Shown: positions 31,281-41,774, counted from the stretch's first letter. The stretch is 64,000 bases of DNA from Aquabacterium sp. NJ1 (GCF_000768065.1 NZ_JRKM01000001.1:1550001-1614000), one strand, 5' to 3'. Program-made: numbers and translations. Notes: a model not told the origin generated them from the letters alone.

Positions 31281-32447
31281 TTAGAAGGCCGCACGCCCGG
31301 GCGGCCTGGCCAGCACCCGCAGGTCGCCCCCCACCAATTGCACATCATGGAAGCGCAGATCCACCAGCCCGGACAGGTTGCTCAGCTCTGGCAGATCGGC
31401 CAAGGGCCGGCCCGGCCCGATCAGCTTGGGTGCCAGGTAGACCAGGTACTCGTCCACCCAGCCGCCGGCAATCAGGGCCGCGTTCAGGCGTGCGCCGGCT
31501 TCCACATGCAGCTCGTTGACACCGCGCTGCGCCAGGGTGGACAGCACCGCGCCCAGGTCCGGGTGCCGGCCGCTGGCGTCGGCAGGCACCTCCAGCACGG
31601 GCCGCCCGGCATCCGCCAAGGCCTGGCGGCGCGCTCGTCCCGCATCCTGCCCGTCATGCAGTTGTGAATCAGGCAAACCGCAGGCCAACGCCGAACCCGG
31701 CTCGGCCCACAAGCGCGCATTCAACGGCGTGCGCCAATGCGAATCCAGCACCACCCGCAAGGGCTGGCAGCGCGTCTCGATGGCCCGCACATCCAGCCTT
31801 GGATCGTCAGCCAGCACCGTCCCGATCCCGGTCAGTACAGCGCCGGCCCTCGCCCGCCAGACCTGCCCGTCCGCACGCGCGGCCTCGCCGGTGATCCACT
31901 TGCTCTGCCCGTTGTTCAGCGCCGTGCGGCCATCCAGCGACCCGGCCATCTTCATGCGCACCCAGGGGCGCTGGCGCACCATGCGCGACAGAAAACCGAT
32001 GTTCAGCTCGCGCGAGGCCACCGCACTGGCGTGGTCGGGCAGCACCACATCCACCTGGATGCCCGCATCGCGCAGGCGAGCCACGCCTTGCCCGCCCACC
32101 AGGGGGTTGGGGTCCAGCAGCGCCACCACCACGCGCGCCACGCCAGCCTTGACCAGCGCATCAGCACAAGGTGGGGTGCGCCCGTGGTGCGAGCAGGGCT
32201 CCAGCGTCACATAAGCCGTGGCACCAGCCAACGATGCGCCTTGCGCCTGGGCATCGCGCAAGGCCACGACCTCGGCATGCGGCCCGCCGGCTTGCTGCGT
32301 GTGGCCCTGCCCCAGCACGCCACCACTTGGCGAAACCAGCACGCAACCCACGCGCGGGTTCGGTTCGGACAGGCCAATGGCCTGGCGGGCCAGCGCCACA
32401 GCCTGGTGCAGAAAATCGTCGTCAATGTGCATCTTGGCTTGGGCCAT
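31281..32447 (-). CDS. ribD: Bifunctional riboflavin deaminase/reductase RibD
   Basis: This enzyme deaminates and then reduces the pyrimidine from the GTP cyclohydrolase step. The 388-residue protein has an N-terminal deaminase with the zinc motif HAEVVALRDA and CSHHGRTPPC, and a C-terminal NADPH reductase domain starting near 155 (MAGSLDGRTAL). It is first in ribD-ribBA-ribH-nusB, but ribE (riboflavin synthase), often second in this cluster, is absent; only 124 bp lie between ribD and ribBA. No FMN riboswitch motif was recognised. It is divergent from the pilin operon. Confidence 0.95.
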   Translation of the reverse strand: MAQAKMHIDDDFLHQAVALARQAIGLSEPNPRVGCVLVSPSGGVLGQGHTQQAGGPHAEVVALRDAQAQGASLAGATAYVTLEPCSHHGRTPPCADALVKAGVARVVVALLDPNPLVGGQGVARLRDAGIQVDVVLPDHASAVASRELNIGFLSRMVRQRPWVRMKMAGSLDGRTALNNGQSKWITGEAARADGQVWRARAGAVLTGIGTVLADDPRLDVRAIETRCQPLRVVLDSHWRTPLNARLWAEPGSALACGLPDSQLHDGQDAGRARRQALADAGRPVLEVPADASGRHPDLGAVLSTLAQRGVNELHVEAGARLNAALIAGGWVDEYLVYLAPKLIGPGRPLADLPELSNLSGLVDLRFHDVQLVGGDLRVLARPPGRAAF

Positions 32448-32505
32448 CAGGAATCACCCGCCCCTTCAAACAAGGGGTTCATCGTCTCATTTTGAAGCAT
32501 GGCCA

Positions 32506-32514
32506 CCGCTCGTC
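32506..32514 (+). promoter_or_regulatory. AlgR-like sequence before the minor pilin operon
   Basis: CCGCTCGTC differs at one base from the Pseudomonas AlgR core CCGTTCGTC. It lies 68 bp before the fimT start in the 134-bp ribD-fimT divergent spacer. A 9-mer with one mismatch can occur by chance, so this is a candidate only. Confidence 0.3.
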
Positions 32515-32581
32515 GCGCCACACCGACCACTCATCGAATGTCCCCGCGTGCGCATTGAAGCGGCGTCCCCATAATCAAAGC

Positions 32582-33133
32582 ATGAACAATTACCGATTTT
32601 CCAGGGTGGATGCAGATCGGCGTGGTTTCACGCTGGTGGAGCTCATGGTCACCATCTCCCTGCTGGCGATTCTGCTGGGCATCGGCGCGCCCAATCTGGC
32701 GCAGATGCTGCAACGCCAGGCCGCCCGCTCCAGCGCCGAAGAATTCGTGGCCGACCTGCGGCTGGCTCGCAGCGAAGCGGTCAAGCGTGGCGTGCCTGTC
32801 AAGGTATGCGGCTTGAAGGTGACCAGCGGCGGCGGTGGCAACACCTACGACTGCAGCCCTGCGGCCGATACCAATTGGGCTGACGAAGGCTGGGCGCTGC
32901 TCAACCCGAATGACACCTCGCACCCGATCAAGGTCCAGCAAAGCCGAATGGGCATTGGCACGATCAAGCCCGTCGGGGCCAGCGAACTCACGTTCAACCC
33001 GTCCGGCATCCTGGCTGGCGGAGGCGAAAGCCATGTGGAGTTCACCCCCACGCATTACACCGACGCGGTGCAAACCGTGTGCGTGAACTCGGTTGGCAAG
33101 GGCCGCATCGTGACAGGGACGAATTGCTCATGA
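32582..33133 (+). CDS. fimT: Type IV minor pilin FimT/FimU (GspH family)
   Basis: This minor pilin helps to start assembly of type IV pili. From the ATG at 32582 it has 183 residues. The prepilin cleavage site is RRG/FTLVELMVTISLLAIL, with Glu at +5. The GspH-like C-terminal region carries ADLRLARSEAVKRGVPVKVC. A pair of cysteines near the C-terminus (QTVCVNS, GTNCS) could form a disulfide. It is first in a six-gene operon; its stop overlaps the pilV ATG. Confidence 0.9.
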   Translation: MNNYRFSRVDADRRGFTLVELMVTISLLAILLGIGAPNLAQMLQRQAARSSAEEFVADLRLARSEAVKRGVPVKVCGLKVTSGGGGNTYDCSPAADTNWADEGWALLNPNDTSHPIKVQQSRMGIGTIKPVGASELTFNPSGILAGGGESHVEFTPTHYTDAVQTVCVNSVGKGRIVTGTNCS

Positions 33134-33738
33134 TCACGACACCCCACAAACGCACTTTGAAGTCACGCCAGGCTGGCGCCACGCTGATCGAGATCCTCGT
33201 CTCGGTGCTCGTCATTGCGCTGGGCCTGCTCACCATGGCTTCGGTGCAATCGAACTCGGTCAAGTTCCAGAAAACGTCGGAGTTCAGGGCCATCGCGACC
33301 CTGCTGGCATCCGACCTGGCGGACCGCATGCGCGCCAACCAACTCGGCGTCGAGGCCCAGGGCTACAGCGTGCCGTCCGAATCCTTCAGCGATGGCCTGC
33401 TGACGGCGAACAACGAGGGTGCCAAACAAGCGTGCGGGGCCATCGTCAACGGCAAGGTCGAAAAATGCACTCCAGAGCAAATGGCCGCGCAAGACCTTTT
33501 CGAGTGGCGCAGCCGGCTTCGCGCCAGCTTGCCCAATGCTGCCGTGCACGTGTCCCAGTACAACACCGCACAACGTGCGGTCGAGTTATGGATTGCATGG
33601 GTGGACGCGGCAGACAAGGACAGCGGCGGTGACTCCAAGTCCCCTCGCTCGGCCGAATGCCCTCCCACCACCGTATGGGGATCTGACGTCAAAGACCCCT
33701 CTGAATTCCATTGCGTTTTCCTGCGAGTCGCCCTATGA
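33130..33738 (+). CDS. pilV: Type IV minor pilin PilV
   Basis: This 202-residue minor pilin starts at 33130, inside the fimT stop (ATGA). The prepilin signal is QAG/ATLIEILVSVLVIALGLL, with Glu at +5, followed by the PilV-typical MASVQSNSVKFQKTSEFRAI, cited in part. The LASDLADRMRANQ motif is also typical. It belongs with PilW, PilX and PilY1 in the tip-associated priming complex. Its own stop overlaps pilW. Confidence 0.9.
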   Translation: MITTPHKRTLKSRQAGATLIEILVSVLVIALGLLTMASVQSNSVKFQKTSEFRAIATLLASDLADRMRANQLGVEAQGYSVPSESFSDGLLTANNEGAKQACGAIVNGKVEKCTPEQMAAQDLFEWRSRLRASLPNAAVHVSQYNTAQRAVELWIAWVDAADKDSGGDSKSPRSAECPPTTVWGSDVKDPSEFHCVFLRVAL

Positions 33739-34784
33739 GCCCCCGCACACCGTCATTTGCCGCCCGTACCACGGGCTTGTCGCTGGTTGAACTGCTGGTC
33801 GCCATGACCATCGGGCTGATCGTGATAGGCGTGGGCTTCTCGTCCTACCTCAATGTGGCCGCCAACACCCGCAACGCTACCGCCATGGCACGCATGACAG
33901 AAGATGCCAGCATCGCCCTGGGCATTCTGCGCGCCAACATCGCCATGGCCGGCTACAGCCGTCCAACCGGCGTTGAAATGGCATCAGACACCGTGGGCGG
34001 GACCGTACACAACTACGAGGTCATGACGCGCGCCTTCAAGGGCGGCACCACGGCCGAAGGTGACGACAATAACTTCATCGCCGGCTGTGATGGGTCGTTC
34101 GCCGACCCTAAAGCGCATGAGCTTGACATCGCCTTGCTGGCCGACACCTCTAGCAAGGCATGCGCCGGAAACCAAGACCCAGACGCCATTGCCGTGGTGT
34201 ACGAGGCCGATACCGACAACACCACGTACCCTGACAAGAACGGCAACCCAACGGATTGCCTGGGCAACGCCCTGCCCAACAGAGAAGGCGATCTGGGCAA
34301 GCCGGACCTGCGCCTGGTGAGCAACAAGTTCTACATCGGCACGGCGACTGATACGGGTGGTGCCGCCGGCCTGTATTGCCAGGGCAATGGCCGCACGGGG
34401 CCCACATCCAAAGCCGACAACGACGCGCTGCCCTCGGCTGTCGCGCCGCAAATGATCGTCGAGAACGTCACCGACCTGCAGGTCACCTACGGCATTGCCG
34501 CATTCGAGGATGGTGCTCGCGTGCCCTCACCCAACGCCCTGGCCTACGTCACCGCCAAGGACCTCCAGACCCTGAAGGGCACCGAGAAGTGGAGCCGTGT
34601 CGTCAGCGTGCGCATCTGCGTGCAAGTCCAGAGCCCGAGCACCATCAAGGTCAACACCTCCGAGCAGCCCAAATACCTGGATTGCCAAGGCGCCATTCGG
34701 GACAACAACACGGGCGTTTTCGTCCACACCTTCACCACCACGGTTGTGCTGCACAACCGCATCAACAACGGCATCGGAACATGA
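33735..34784 (+). CDS. pilW: Type IV minor pilin PilW
   Basis: This 349-residue minor pilin has the prepilin site RTTG/LSLVELLVAMTIGLIVIG, with Glu at +5. The large C-terminal globular domain begins with DASIALGILRANIAMAGYS, a PilW hallmark. The start at 33735 overlaps the pilV stop as ATGA; an upstream in-frame ATG adds eight residues. Cys pairs (CDGS, CAGN, CLGN) suggest disulfides. It is the third gene of the operon. Confidence 0.9.
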   Translation: MSPRTPSFAARTTGLSLVELLVAMTIGLIVIGVGFSSYLNVAANTRNATAMARMTEDASIALGILRANIAMAGYSRPTGVEMASDTVGGTVHNYEVMTRAFKGGTTAEGDDNNFIAGCDGSFADPKAHELDIALLADTSSKACAGNQDPDAIAVVYEADTDNTTYPDKNGNPTDCLGNALPNREGDLGKPDLRLVSNKFYIGTATDTGGAAGLYCQGNGRTGPTSKADNDALPSAVAPQMIVENVTDLQVTYGIAAFEDGARVPSPNALAYVTAKDLQTLKGTEKWSRVVSVRICVQVQSPSTIKVNTSEQPKYLDCQGAIRDNNTGVFVHTFTTTVVLHNRINNGIGT

Positions 34785-35401
34785 GGCAGGCCAGCATGAT
34801 CCCCTCCATCCACTCACGCGCCCTGCGCGCACTTCATCGCCGCCCAACAGCACAGCGCGAACGTGGCGTGGTGCTGATCGTGGTCATGGTGCTGCTCGTT
34901 GCGGTGACCTTCATGTCCATCAGCGTCATGCGCAGCACGCTCAGCAGCGACCTCATCACCAACAACAACCGCACCCAGACGCTGGCCATGGAGATGGCTC
35001 AGCTGGCGCTGCGTTTTTGCGAGGCCGATGCGGCCAGCAACAAACTTGTCATCCAGCCAAAGGTGGCCGCGAGCACTCAGATGTTGTGGCAGAAGAAGGA
35101 CAGCTGGGAAGGCGCCGGCTCGGCCCTTGTTGCCAAGGAGCTCAGCGAGGACAACCTGAAGTCCGCCAACACACCCTTCGTGCCTGCCAAGAGGCCTCAG
35201 TGCGTGGCGGAGTACGACCCCAACGCCGACGGCGTCGTTGTCATGACGGCCCGAGGCTTCAGCCCCGATTACAAGAGCGACAGCGACAAGATCAGCGCGG
35301 GCTCGGTCGTGTGGCTGCAGTCCCGCTTCATCTTCAAGTCTGCCGGCAGCGGCGGCGGCACGCCGGGTGGCTCGGGTACAGGTACAGGCACGGGAACATG
35401 A
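34781..35401 (+). CDS. pilX: Type IV minor pilin PilX
   Basis: This 206-residue protein has the degenerate prepilin leader RERG/VVLIVVMVLLVAVTFMSI typical of PilX, without the +5 Glu. MRSTLSSDLITNNNRTQTLA follows, again PilX-like. The start at 34781 overlaps the pilW stop as ATGA. The C-terminus is a Gly/Thr repeat (GTGTGTGT), which may be slippage-prone DNA. It lies between pilW and pilY1, as in other proteobacteria. Confidence 0.85.
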   Translation: MRQASMIPSIHSRALRALHRRPTAQRERGVVLIVVMVLLVAVTFMSISVMRSTLSSDLITNNNRTQTLAMEMAQLALRFCEADAASNKLVIQPKVAASTQMLWQKKDSWEGAGSALVAKELSEDNLKSANTPFVPAKRPQCVAEYDPNADGVVVMTARGFSPDYKSDSDKISAGSVVWLQSRFIFKSAGSGGGTPGGSGTGTGTGT

Positions 35402-38400
35402 AGACCATGAGCAAACACACATCAACATCGGGAAGCACCATGCGCAAGGCCACCATCGTTGCCACCTTGATGGCGATACAGTATCACTGGATGGCACCGG
35501 CGATGGCCATGTACCAGTTGCCTCTGCTGTCCACCACGGTGTCCGTGGCCCCCAACTTCGTCCTGACGCTGGACAACTCAGAGTCGATGGCACTGCACCA
35601 CCTGCCTGAAAATGCTTCAACGGTGAACGGGTATACGGTCTACATGGGTGGGACGCACATCGTGTTGCTGCATCCCGATGACATCAAGGAACATCCCGAC
35701 TACAACTTTCTGACAAAGGTATCCGGCACCGTGCCAGCCAGCACCGGCGCCACTTGCGTCACCGCTTACGAGTGCCAGATGCGCTCGCCAGACGTCAACA
35801 GCATCTACTACAACCCGGCCAATCTGTACAAGCCTTGGCCATTGGCCAGCGACCCGTCCAAACGCATGCCTGCGGCCTCCTACACTGCGGCCCTTTATGT
35901 CCCCGACGCGCTAGCTAAACCCACCGGGGACCCGGTGAAGGATGCAGTCCTGTTCGCAGACCTGAGCAAGGTCAACAAGGTAGGCGTGTCAGCAGTCTGG
36001 TGCACGTCTGCAGACACACGTGGCGTCAATTGCGATCGCAACAAGACCACCAAGCCCTTCAATCCGGCCATTTTCTACCGGCTCAAAGACGAGAAGAGCG
36101 ATCCCGGCGTGGTCAGCAGTTACGTCAAGTACGACCTCAACGACGCCACGTGGTCGATACCCTGGGGCAAGAACCTCTACACCGCCAGAACCGACTGCTC
36201 CAACAGTTGCACGCTGCAACAGGAACAGCAGAACTTCGCCAACTGGTTCACCTACTACCGCTCACGCATCCTGCTGACCAAGGGTGCCGTGTCGGAAGCC
36301 TTTGCGCCAATAGGCGACAACATCCGGTTGGGCTGGACCTTCTCCTACAACGCCCCGTACGAGAACATTGCTAACCTGCCCACCGATACATTCAAGAGTC
36401 AGGGGGGGCCCGTTCAGGGTGTTCTCCCGTTCACTGCGGAGAACAAGGTCAAGTTCCTGACTGCCATCCAGAATCGAACGCTCAGGGGCAGCACGCCCTT
36501 GCGTTATGCCACAGCCGGCGTGGGCAGATACTTTCAGCGCATCGACTCATGGAGCCCCTGGCGCAAGACGCCCGGGGCGGGCACCGGCGCCAGCAACCCG
36601 ATCCTGGGTTGCCGCCGTGCAGCGCACATCCTGACCACTGACGGGTACTACAACGACAACGGCTCGCCCGACTACCCCTCGTCCGACCTGGCTGTCGGTG
36701 AGGTGGACAACGTCGCTCAGACGGTCAATGGCATCACCTACACGCCCAGCTCGCCTTACAAAGATGGCAACAACAGCAACTCGCTGGCCGACATCGCCAT
36801 GTACTACTGGGCCTTCCCCTTGCTGGACCTCGACACACTGCCGTTGGCGAGCAACACCGTCCCCGCCAAACCGACTGACCCGGCTACCTGGCTGCACCTC
36901 AACCAGTACATGGTTGGCCTGGGTGTGAGCGGCACGATCACCACGCCCCCCAGCACAACCAACCCGCCCTCCAAATTTGTCTGGCCCACGATCCCAACCA
37001 GTTCCTCGGACAGCACCAGCCCTACGAAGATCGACGACATGCTGCACGCCACGCTGAACTCGCGCGGCAAGTTCTTCACGGCCACGGAAAGCACCTCGTT
37101 GAAGAACGCCATGATCGAGGCCATCAACAGTGGCCAACCCGAACCGGCCTCCGAGTCCGGCGTGGCCACTTCGGGTAACACGGCCGTGGAAGGTGACTTG
37201 GTCTTCACGCCCTCCTACCAGTCGCAGGTCTGGACGGGCGACATCACTGCCTACAAGCTCACGAAGACCCCGGGCACCCAAACCCTGAACCAGGTGCAAC
37301 TCTGGCGCGCCAGCGATCGCCTGCCTGCCCCAGGCCTGCGCAACATTGTTGGCTACAGCACGACGGACAGCAACAGCAAGGCCATCGCCTTCAAACCCGA
37401 GAACGTGGGCTCCTTCGCCACCATCGCCAGTGACTACCGCACCGCGCGTTTCATCGACTTCATTCGCGGCGTGGACGATGACCTGGAGCCCACCTACCGC
37501 CACCGTACGGGCAAACTGCCCGACTTCGTCAACAGCACGCCGCTGCTGATTGGCGGCAACCTGGACATGGGCTACCAGGCGGCGGGCCTTCCCTCAGGCG
37601 GCAGCACCTATGGCGCCTTCGTTGCCAGCAAGAAGGCCCGCGCGCCCCTGCTCTTCATGGGCGGCAATGGCGGCATGCTGCATGCCTTCAACGCGACAGA
37701 TAGCGCCAGCGGTGGCATCGAGACCTTTGCCTATGTACCCAAGGGCGTGATGCCCAACCTGCATTTGCTCGCCCAACCCGTCTACAACCACCACTTCTAC
37801 GTGGACGGTCCCCTCACCGAAGCCGATGCCTACCTCCCCGATGGCAACCAAGGCGACACGTGGCAGAATATCGTGATCGGCACCCTCGGCGCGGGCGGCA
37901 AAGGTGTGTTCGCCATCAAGGTCCCTGTGGGGGGCGCCCAAACCACGCTGGGCGCCAGCGAGGTCATGTGGGACATTGATGACACCGACAAAGATGCCGG
38001 CACCCTTGGGCACGTCACCAGCCCCGTCCAGGTCGGCTACGTTCAGAACAATGGCGGCTGGTATGCCTTCATCGGCAACGGCCATGACTCAGCCGGCGGC
38101 ACCGCCTCGCTGATCGTCGTGAACCTTGCAACAGGCAAGGTTGCCAAGGTCTTCACCGACTTGACCAATGCCGCCAACGTCACCACACCCAATGGCCTGT
38201 CGGGCGTGGACTTGATCAGAAACGCCAGAGGCGAAGTGATCGGCGCATACGCTGGCGATCTGCATGGGCAACTATGGCGCTTCGAGTTCGACAGCAGTGA
38301 CTCGTCTAAATGGAAGGTCGGCTTTGGCGGCAAACCGCTGTTCACCGCGCGCGACGCAAACAGTGGGGTGCAGCATATCTCCGCAGCCCCCTCGCATTTC

Positions 38401-39153
38401 AATCTGACAAACGACGTTGGCTCCGGCAATCTGGTTTTGTTTGGCACTGGCCGCCTGACCGATCAAACCGACTCGCAAGACAGTAGTACCCAGTCCTTCT
38501 ACGGAATTCTGGATGAGACGGTTGGCACCGCCAGCGCGGGGGCAAGTCCCTTTACAGACCCAGCCAAAGCCCGCGGCCTGCTTCAGATGCAGGAATTCAA
38601 GACCAAGGTGACCGATCAAAACTTGATTCGAATGACGGATACCGCCGTCCCCCTCACCGGCAGCAACAAGAAATACGGCTGGTTCGTTGATCTGGTCTTT
38701 TCCAGCGCCACAGTACCTAATATGCTTGGCAATTGGGTTCACCACCCCAAGGTCATCTACAAACCTGTGGTGATCCGCAAACTGGTGTTCTTCACCGCCG
38801 TGCAGCCACCTTCGACTGAAGAATCCTGCACCGAGTCCAAGAGCTACGACTACACCTTCCTACTGCCCGTTCTGACCGGTGGTCAATCCAAGGTGAACAC
38901 CTGGGACACTGATGGAAATGGCGTCATCAACGCCGCCGACGAGATCGGCCAAGGGTTCGCCACACCGGATGGCGGCGGGCTATCCCAGCCGAAAGACACC
39001 AACGATGACAACACCGGCGCGGACCTGAACCCTAACCTGCTGAAGAACTTCAACAAGTGCGCCGGAGACGACAGCTACTGCGAAAAAGGGCCCGGTGGCT
39101 CCAAAGTGATCAGCGACCGCGTCTGGAAACGCATCATCAAACCACCGTTCTGA
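35398..39153 (+). CDS. pilY1: Type IV pilus tip adhesin/biogenesis protein PilY1
   Basis: This large (1251-residue) surface protein combines an N-terminal von Willebrand A-like half with a C-terminal PilC-type beta-propeller. A signal peptide lies at about 15-38 ([15 protein letters not shown]). The MIDAS-like DNSESM and the [11 protein letters not shown] segment belong to the VWA part. The propeller half has [13 protein letters not shown] and [12 protein letters not shown]. An EF-hand-like [13 protein letters not shown] near 1180 probably binds calcium, as in Pseudomonas PilY1. The ATG overlaps the pilX stop (ATGA). It would promote pilus extension, adhesion and surface sensing. Confidence 0.92.
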   Translation: MKTMSKHTSTSGSTMRKATIVATLMAIQYHWMAPAMAMYQLPLLSTTVSVAPNFVLTLDNSESMALHHLPENASTVNGYTVYMGGTHIVLLHPDDIKEHPDYNFLTKVSGTVPASTGATCVTAYECQMRSPDVNSIYYNPANLYKPWPLASDPSKRMPAASYTAALYVPDALAKPTGDPVKDAVLFADLSKVNKVGVSAVWCTSADTRGVNCDRNKTTKPFNPAIFYRLKDEKSDPGVVSSYVKYDLNDATWSIPWGKNLYTARTDCSNSCTLQQEQQNFANWFTYYRSRILLTKGAVSEAFAPIGDNIRLGWTFSYNAPYENIANLPTDTFKSQGGPVQGVLPFTAENKVKFLTAIQNRTLRGSTPLRYATAGVGRYFQRIDSWSPWRKTPGAGTGASNPILGCRRAAHILTTDGYYNDNGSPDYPSSDLAVGEVDNVAQTVNGITYTPSSPYKDGNNSNSLADIAMYYWAFPLLDLDTLPLASNTVPAKPTDPATWLHLNQYMVGLGVSGTITTPPSTTNPPSKFVWPTIPTSSSDSTSPTKIDDMLHATLNSRGKFFTATESTSLKNAMIEAINSGQPEPASESGVATSGNTAVEGDLVFTPSYQSQVWTGDITAYKLTKTPGTQTLNQVQLWRASDRLPAPGLRNIVGYSTTDSNSKAIAFKPENVGSFATIASDYRTARFIDFIRGVDDDLEPTYRHRTGKLPDFVNSTPLLIGGNLDMGYQAAGLPSGGSTYGAFVASKKARAPLLFMGGNGGMLHAFNATDSASGGIETFAYVPKGVMPNLHLLAQPVYNHHFYVDGPLTEADAYLPDGNQGDTWQNIVIGTLGAGGKGVFAIKVPVGGAQTTLGASEVMWDIDDTDKDAGTLGHVTSPVQVGYVQNNGGWYAFIGNGHDSAGGTASLIVVNLATGKVAKVFTDLTNAANVTTPNGLSGVDLIRNARGEVIGAYAGDLHGQLWRFEFDSSDSSKWKVGFGGKPLFTARDANSGVQHISAAPSHFNLTNDVGSGNLVLFGTGRLTDQTDSQDSSTQSFYGILDETVGTASAGASPFTDPAKARGLLQMQEFKTKVTDQNLIRMTDTAVPLTGSNKKYGWFVDLVFSSATVPNMLGNWVHHPKVIYKPVVIRKLVFFTAVQPPSTEESCTESKSYDYTFLLPVLTGGQSKVNTWDTDGNGVINAADEIGQGFATPDGGGLSQPKDTNDDNTGADLNPNLLKNFNKCAGDDSYCEKGPGGSKVISDRVWKRIIKPPF

Positions 39154-39172
39154 GCAACCGACACCCTCCATC

Positions 39173-39661
39173 ATGTCCCCAGCTTTTCGCCCCCATCGCC
39201 GCAGTATGTCCAGCGGCTTCACGCTGATCGAAGTGATGATCGTGGTGGCCATCATCGGCATCCTCGCGGCCATCGCCTACCCGTCGTATCAGGAGCACGT
39301 GCGACGCAGCCACCGCTCTGAAGCGCAACGCGCCCTGCTCGAAGCCACGCAATTCATGCAGCGCTTCTATGCAGCCAACATGCGTTACAACTGCAAGCTC
39401 AGCGCGCCCAACTGCTCGGCTGGGGACGGTGACTCGGTCACGCTGCCTGTGACCACGGTCGTCTCTGGCGCCACAACCATGTACAACCTCAGCGTGACGG
39501 CCGATCAAACCACCTTCACCCTGACGGCCACACCGCAAACGGGCACCACGATGGCCACCGATCGCTGTGGCGCCTTGACCATCACGGAAAGCGGCATCAA
39601 GGGCACGGCCGCAACCAGCGGCACGACCTCACCGGATACCTGGCAGAACTGCTGGCGTTAA
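39173..39661 (+). CDS. pilE: Type IV minor pilin PilE
   Basis: This 162-residue pilin closes the minor pilin operon. The prepilin site is [24 protein letters not shown], with Glu at +5 and the classic hydrophobic helix, then [16 protein letters not shown]. The C-terminal region has two Cys (TDRCGAL and WQNCW) in the D-loop position. It follows pilY1 by 19 bp and is followed by a strong terminator. The length and order match minor PilE rather than the major subunit PilA. Confidence 0.92.
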   Translation: MSPAFRPHRRSMSSGFTLIEVMIVVAIIGILAAIAYPSYQEHVRRSHRSEAQRALLEATQFMQRFYAANMRYNCKLSAPNCSAGDGDSVTLPVTTVVSGATTMYNLSVTADQTTFTLTATPQTGTTMATDRCGALTITESGIKGTAATSGTTSPDTWQNCWR

Positions 39662-39685
39662 GTTCCTGGTTCACTCCCCAAAAGC

Positions 39686-39717
39686 AAAAAGGCCCCGCAA
39701 GTTGCCGGGGCCTTTTT
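39686..39717 (+). terminator. Terminator of the pilin operon
   Basis: GGCCCCG/CGGGGCC form a 7-bp stem with an 8-nt loop. It is flanked by five A and five T that extend the pairing, so it could also serve the converging nrdR. Confidence 0.9.
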
Positions 39718-39746
39718 CTTGATGCCATCACATCACCAGCTCAGGC

Positions 39747-40226
39747 TCACTCCTCGGACGCCGCCGCCTTCCCCCGCTTGTTGCCCGTTTCCTTGATCGC
39801 CGCAACAAACTCGCTGACGTCATCAAAGCTGCGGTACACCGAGGCGAAGCGCACATAGGCCACCTTGTCGAGCTTGCGCAGCTCGCGCATGACCCACTCG
39901 CCCAGCTGGGTGGAGTCCACTTCCTTCTCACCGCACTGGCGCAGGCGCGCCTCGATGGCCTCGATCGCGCTTTCCATGGCCTCGGCACTGACCGGCCGCT
40001 TGCGCAGCGCAATCATCATCGAGCCCTTGAGCTTGGCCCGGTCGTAGTCCGTCCGGCGCCCATCGCGCTTGACGATGGCCGGCAACTCGATTTCAGCGCG
40101 CTCATACGTGGTGAAGCGCTTGTCGCAGCCATTGCACTTGCGACGGCGGCGGGTCGAGTCGCCTTCATCCGAATCCCGTGTCTCGACGACTTGTGTGTCG
40201 TGATGACCGCAAAAAGGGCAACGCAT
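39747..40226 (-). CDS. nrdR: Transcriptional repressor NrdR
   Basis: NrdR represses ribonucleotide reductase genes in response to ATP/dATP. The start at 40226 gives [19 protein letters not shown], the invariant N-terminus; a longer start adds seven residues. The zinc ribbon is CPFC and CNGC, and the ATP-cone covers about 49-139 ([15 protein letters not shown]). The 159-residue length is normal. It follows glyA after a terminator, so it has its own promoter in the 95-bp gap, not clearly identified. Confidence 0.95.
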   Translation of the reverse strand: MRCPFCGHHDTQVVETRDSDEGDSTRRRRKCNGCDKRFTTYERAEIELPAIVKRDGRRTDYDRAKLKGSMMIALRKRPVSAEAMESAIEAIEARLRQCGEKEVDSTQLGEWVMRELRKLDKVAYVRFASVYRSFDDVSEFVAAIKETGNKRGKAAASEE

Positions 40227-40256
40227 CGTGTCTTCAACTCCCTGCAAAGAACGAAG

Positions 40257-40295
40257 TAAAAAACCCGGCTTCGGACCTGAATCCTAGCCGGGTTT
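40257..40295 (-). terminator. Terminator of glyA
   Basis: On the reverse strand AAACCCGGCT (40295-40286) pairs with AGCCGGGTTT (40270-40261) across 15 nt, and the T-run continues for three more bases. Confidence 0.85.
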
Positions 40296-40321
40296 GTCAG
40301 TCACGCATCAGCGCGGTCAGC

Positions 40322-41572
40322 TCAGCGGTAGACCGGGAACTGACGGGTCAGCGCGGCGACCTGCTCGCGCACACGTGCCAGCGTGGCATCGTCGTGCGGG
40401 TTGTCCAGCACGTCGGCGATCAGGTTGCCGACCTGGATGGCCTGCTCTTCCTTGAAACCACGCGTGGTGAAGGCCGGCGAACCCAGGCGGATGCCGCTGG
40501 TGACCATCGGCTTTTGCGGGTCGTTGGGGATGCCGTTCTTGTTGCAGGTCATGTGCGCTGCACCCAGGATGGCTTCGGCTTCCTTGCCCGTCAGGTTCTT
40601 GGGGCGCAGGTCGACCAGCATCACGTGGCTCTCGGTGCGGCCGGACACGATGCGCAGGCCACGCTTGGTCAGCGTGTCAGCCAGGGCAGCGGCGTTCTTC
40701 ACCACTTGCTGCTGGTAGGCCTTGAACTCGGGCGACAGGGCTTCCTTGAAAGCCACGGCCTTGCCAGCGATCACGTGCATCAACGGGCCACCCTGGATAC
40801 CAGGGAAGATGGCGCTGTTGATCTTCTTGGCAATCTCTTCGCCGCGCATCAGGATGATGCCGCCACGAGGGCCACGCAGGCTCTTGTGCGTGGTCGAGGT
40901 GACCACGTCGGCGTGCGGCACGGGGTTGGGATACACACCCGCGGCGATCAGGCCGGCGTAGTGGGCCATGTCCACCATGAAGTAGGCACCGATTTCCTTG
41001 GCGATCTTGGCGAAACGCTCGAAGTCGATGCGCAGGGCGAAGGCCGAAGCGCCAGCGATGATCAGCTTGGGCTTGTGCTCGCGGGCCAGGCGCTCCATCT
41101 GCTCGTAGTCGATGTCTTCCTTGGCATCCAGGCCGTAAGACACGACCTTGAACCACTTGCCCGACATGTTCAGGGGCATGCCGTGCGTCAGGTGGCCACC
41201 TTCGGCCAGGCTCAGGCCCATGATGGTGTCGCCAGGCTGCAGCAGGCCGAAGAACACGGCCTGGTTGGCTTGCGAACCGGAATTGGGTTGCACGTTGGCG
41301 TACTCGGCGCCAAACAGCTGCTTGAGGCGGTCAATGGCCAGTTGCTCGACCACGTCCACGTACTCGCAACCACCGTAGTAGCGCTTGCCTGGGTAGCCTT
41401 CGGCGTACTTGTTGGTCAGCTGGGAGCCCTGCGCCTGCATCACGGCGGGCGAGGTGTAGTTCTCGGAAGCGATCAGCTCGATGTGATCTTCCTGACGCTG
41501 GTTTTCGGCCTGGATGGCCGCCCACAGCTCGGCGTCGACGTTGGCAATGGTGTGTTGGGCACGGTCAAACAT
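40322..41572 (-). CDS. glyA: Serine hydroxymethyltransferase
   Basis: This PLP enzyme interconverts serine and glycine and loads tetrahydrofolate with one-carbon units. The start at 41572 ([13 protein letters not shown]) gives 416 residues; AGAGGA lies about 10 bp upstream. The PLP lysine is Lys230 in [13 protein letters not shown]. Early sequence [16 protein letters not shown] is diagnostic. A ZTP riboswitch precedes it, linking expression to the folate/purine alarmone ZTP. A terminator separates it from nrdR. Confidence 0.97.
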   Translation of the reverse strand: MFDRAQHTIANVDAELWAAIQAENQRQEDHIELIASENYTSPAVMQAQGSQLTNKYAEGYPGKRYYGGCEYVDVVEQLAIDRLKQLFGAEYANVQPNSGSQANQAVFFGLLQPGDTIMGLSLAEGGHLTHGMPLNMSGKWFKVVSYGLDAKEDIDYEQMERLAREHKPKLIIAGASAFALRIDFERFAKIAKEIGAYFMVDMAHYAGLIAAGVYPNPVPHADVVTSTTHKSLRGPRGGIILMRGEEIAKKINSAIFPGIQGGPLMHVIAGKAVAFKEALSPEFKAYQQQVVKNAAALADTLTKRGLRIVSGRTESHVMLVDLRPKNLTGKEAEAILGAAHMTCNKNGIPNDPQKPMVTSGIRLGSPAFTTRGFKEEQAIQVGNLIADVLDNPHDDATLARVREQVAALTRQFPVYR

Positions 41573-41635
41573 GACTTGGCAGTCCTCTTCTAGGTTGAAG
41601 ACCCGCCACATTGGCTCGACAAAGCCAAGTGTGAG

Positions 41636-41762
41636 GGCTGCCCAGGCGAACGGCTGACACAGCCCGGGCTCAAAAAGCCGCTTGGGCTGGCCGCGCTTCC
41701 CGGTGGTTCACCACCTCAGGCTCGGGCACTCGAAAGCACCCGGCCATGTATCGCCAGTTGCG
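41636..41762 (-). promoter_or_regulatory. ZTP (pfl) riboswitch upstream of glyA
   Basis: On the reverse strand the leader holds ACTGGCGATACATGG (about 41757-41743), GAGGTGGTGAACCACCGGG and, 3', CCGTTCGCCTGGGCA (41653-41639), the conserved ends of the pfl motif. ZTP/ZMP binding is known to raise one-carbon and purine gene expression. Between the aptamer and the ATG lies a hairpin (about 41632-41607) but no T-run, so control is probably at translation. A -10-like TACAAT (41780-41775) sits just upstream. Confidence 0.85.
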
Positions 41763-41774
41763 CGGCGAAAACGA

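Noticed and set aside
34376..34780. Upstream in-frame extension of pilX
   Set aside because: It lies inside pilW in another frame. The ATGA-coupled start at 34781 gives the PilX leader.
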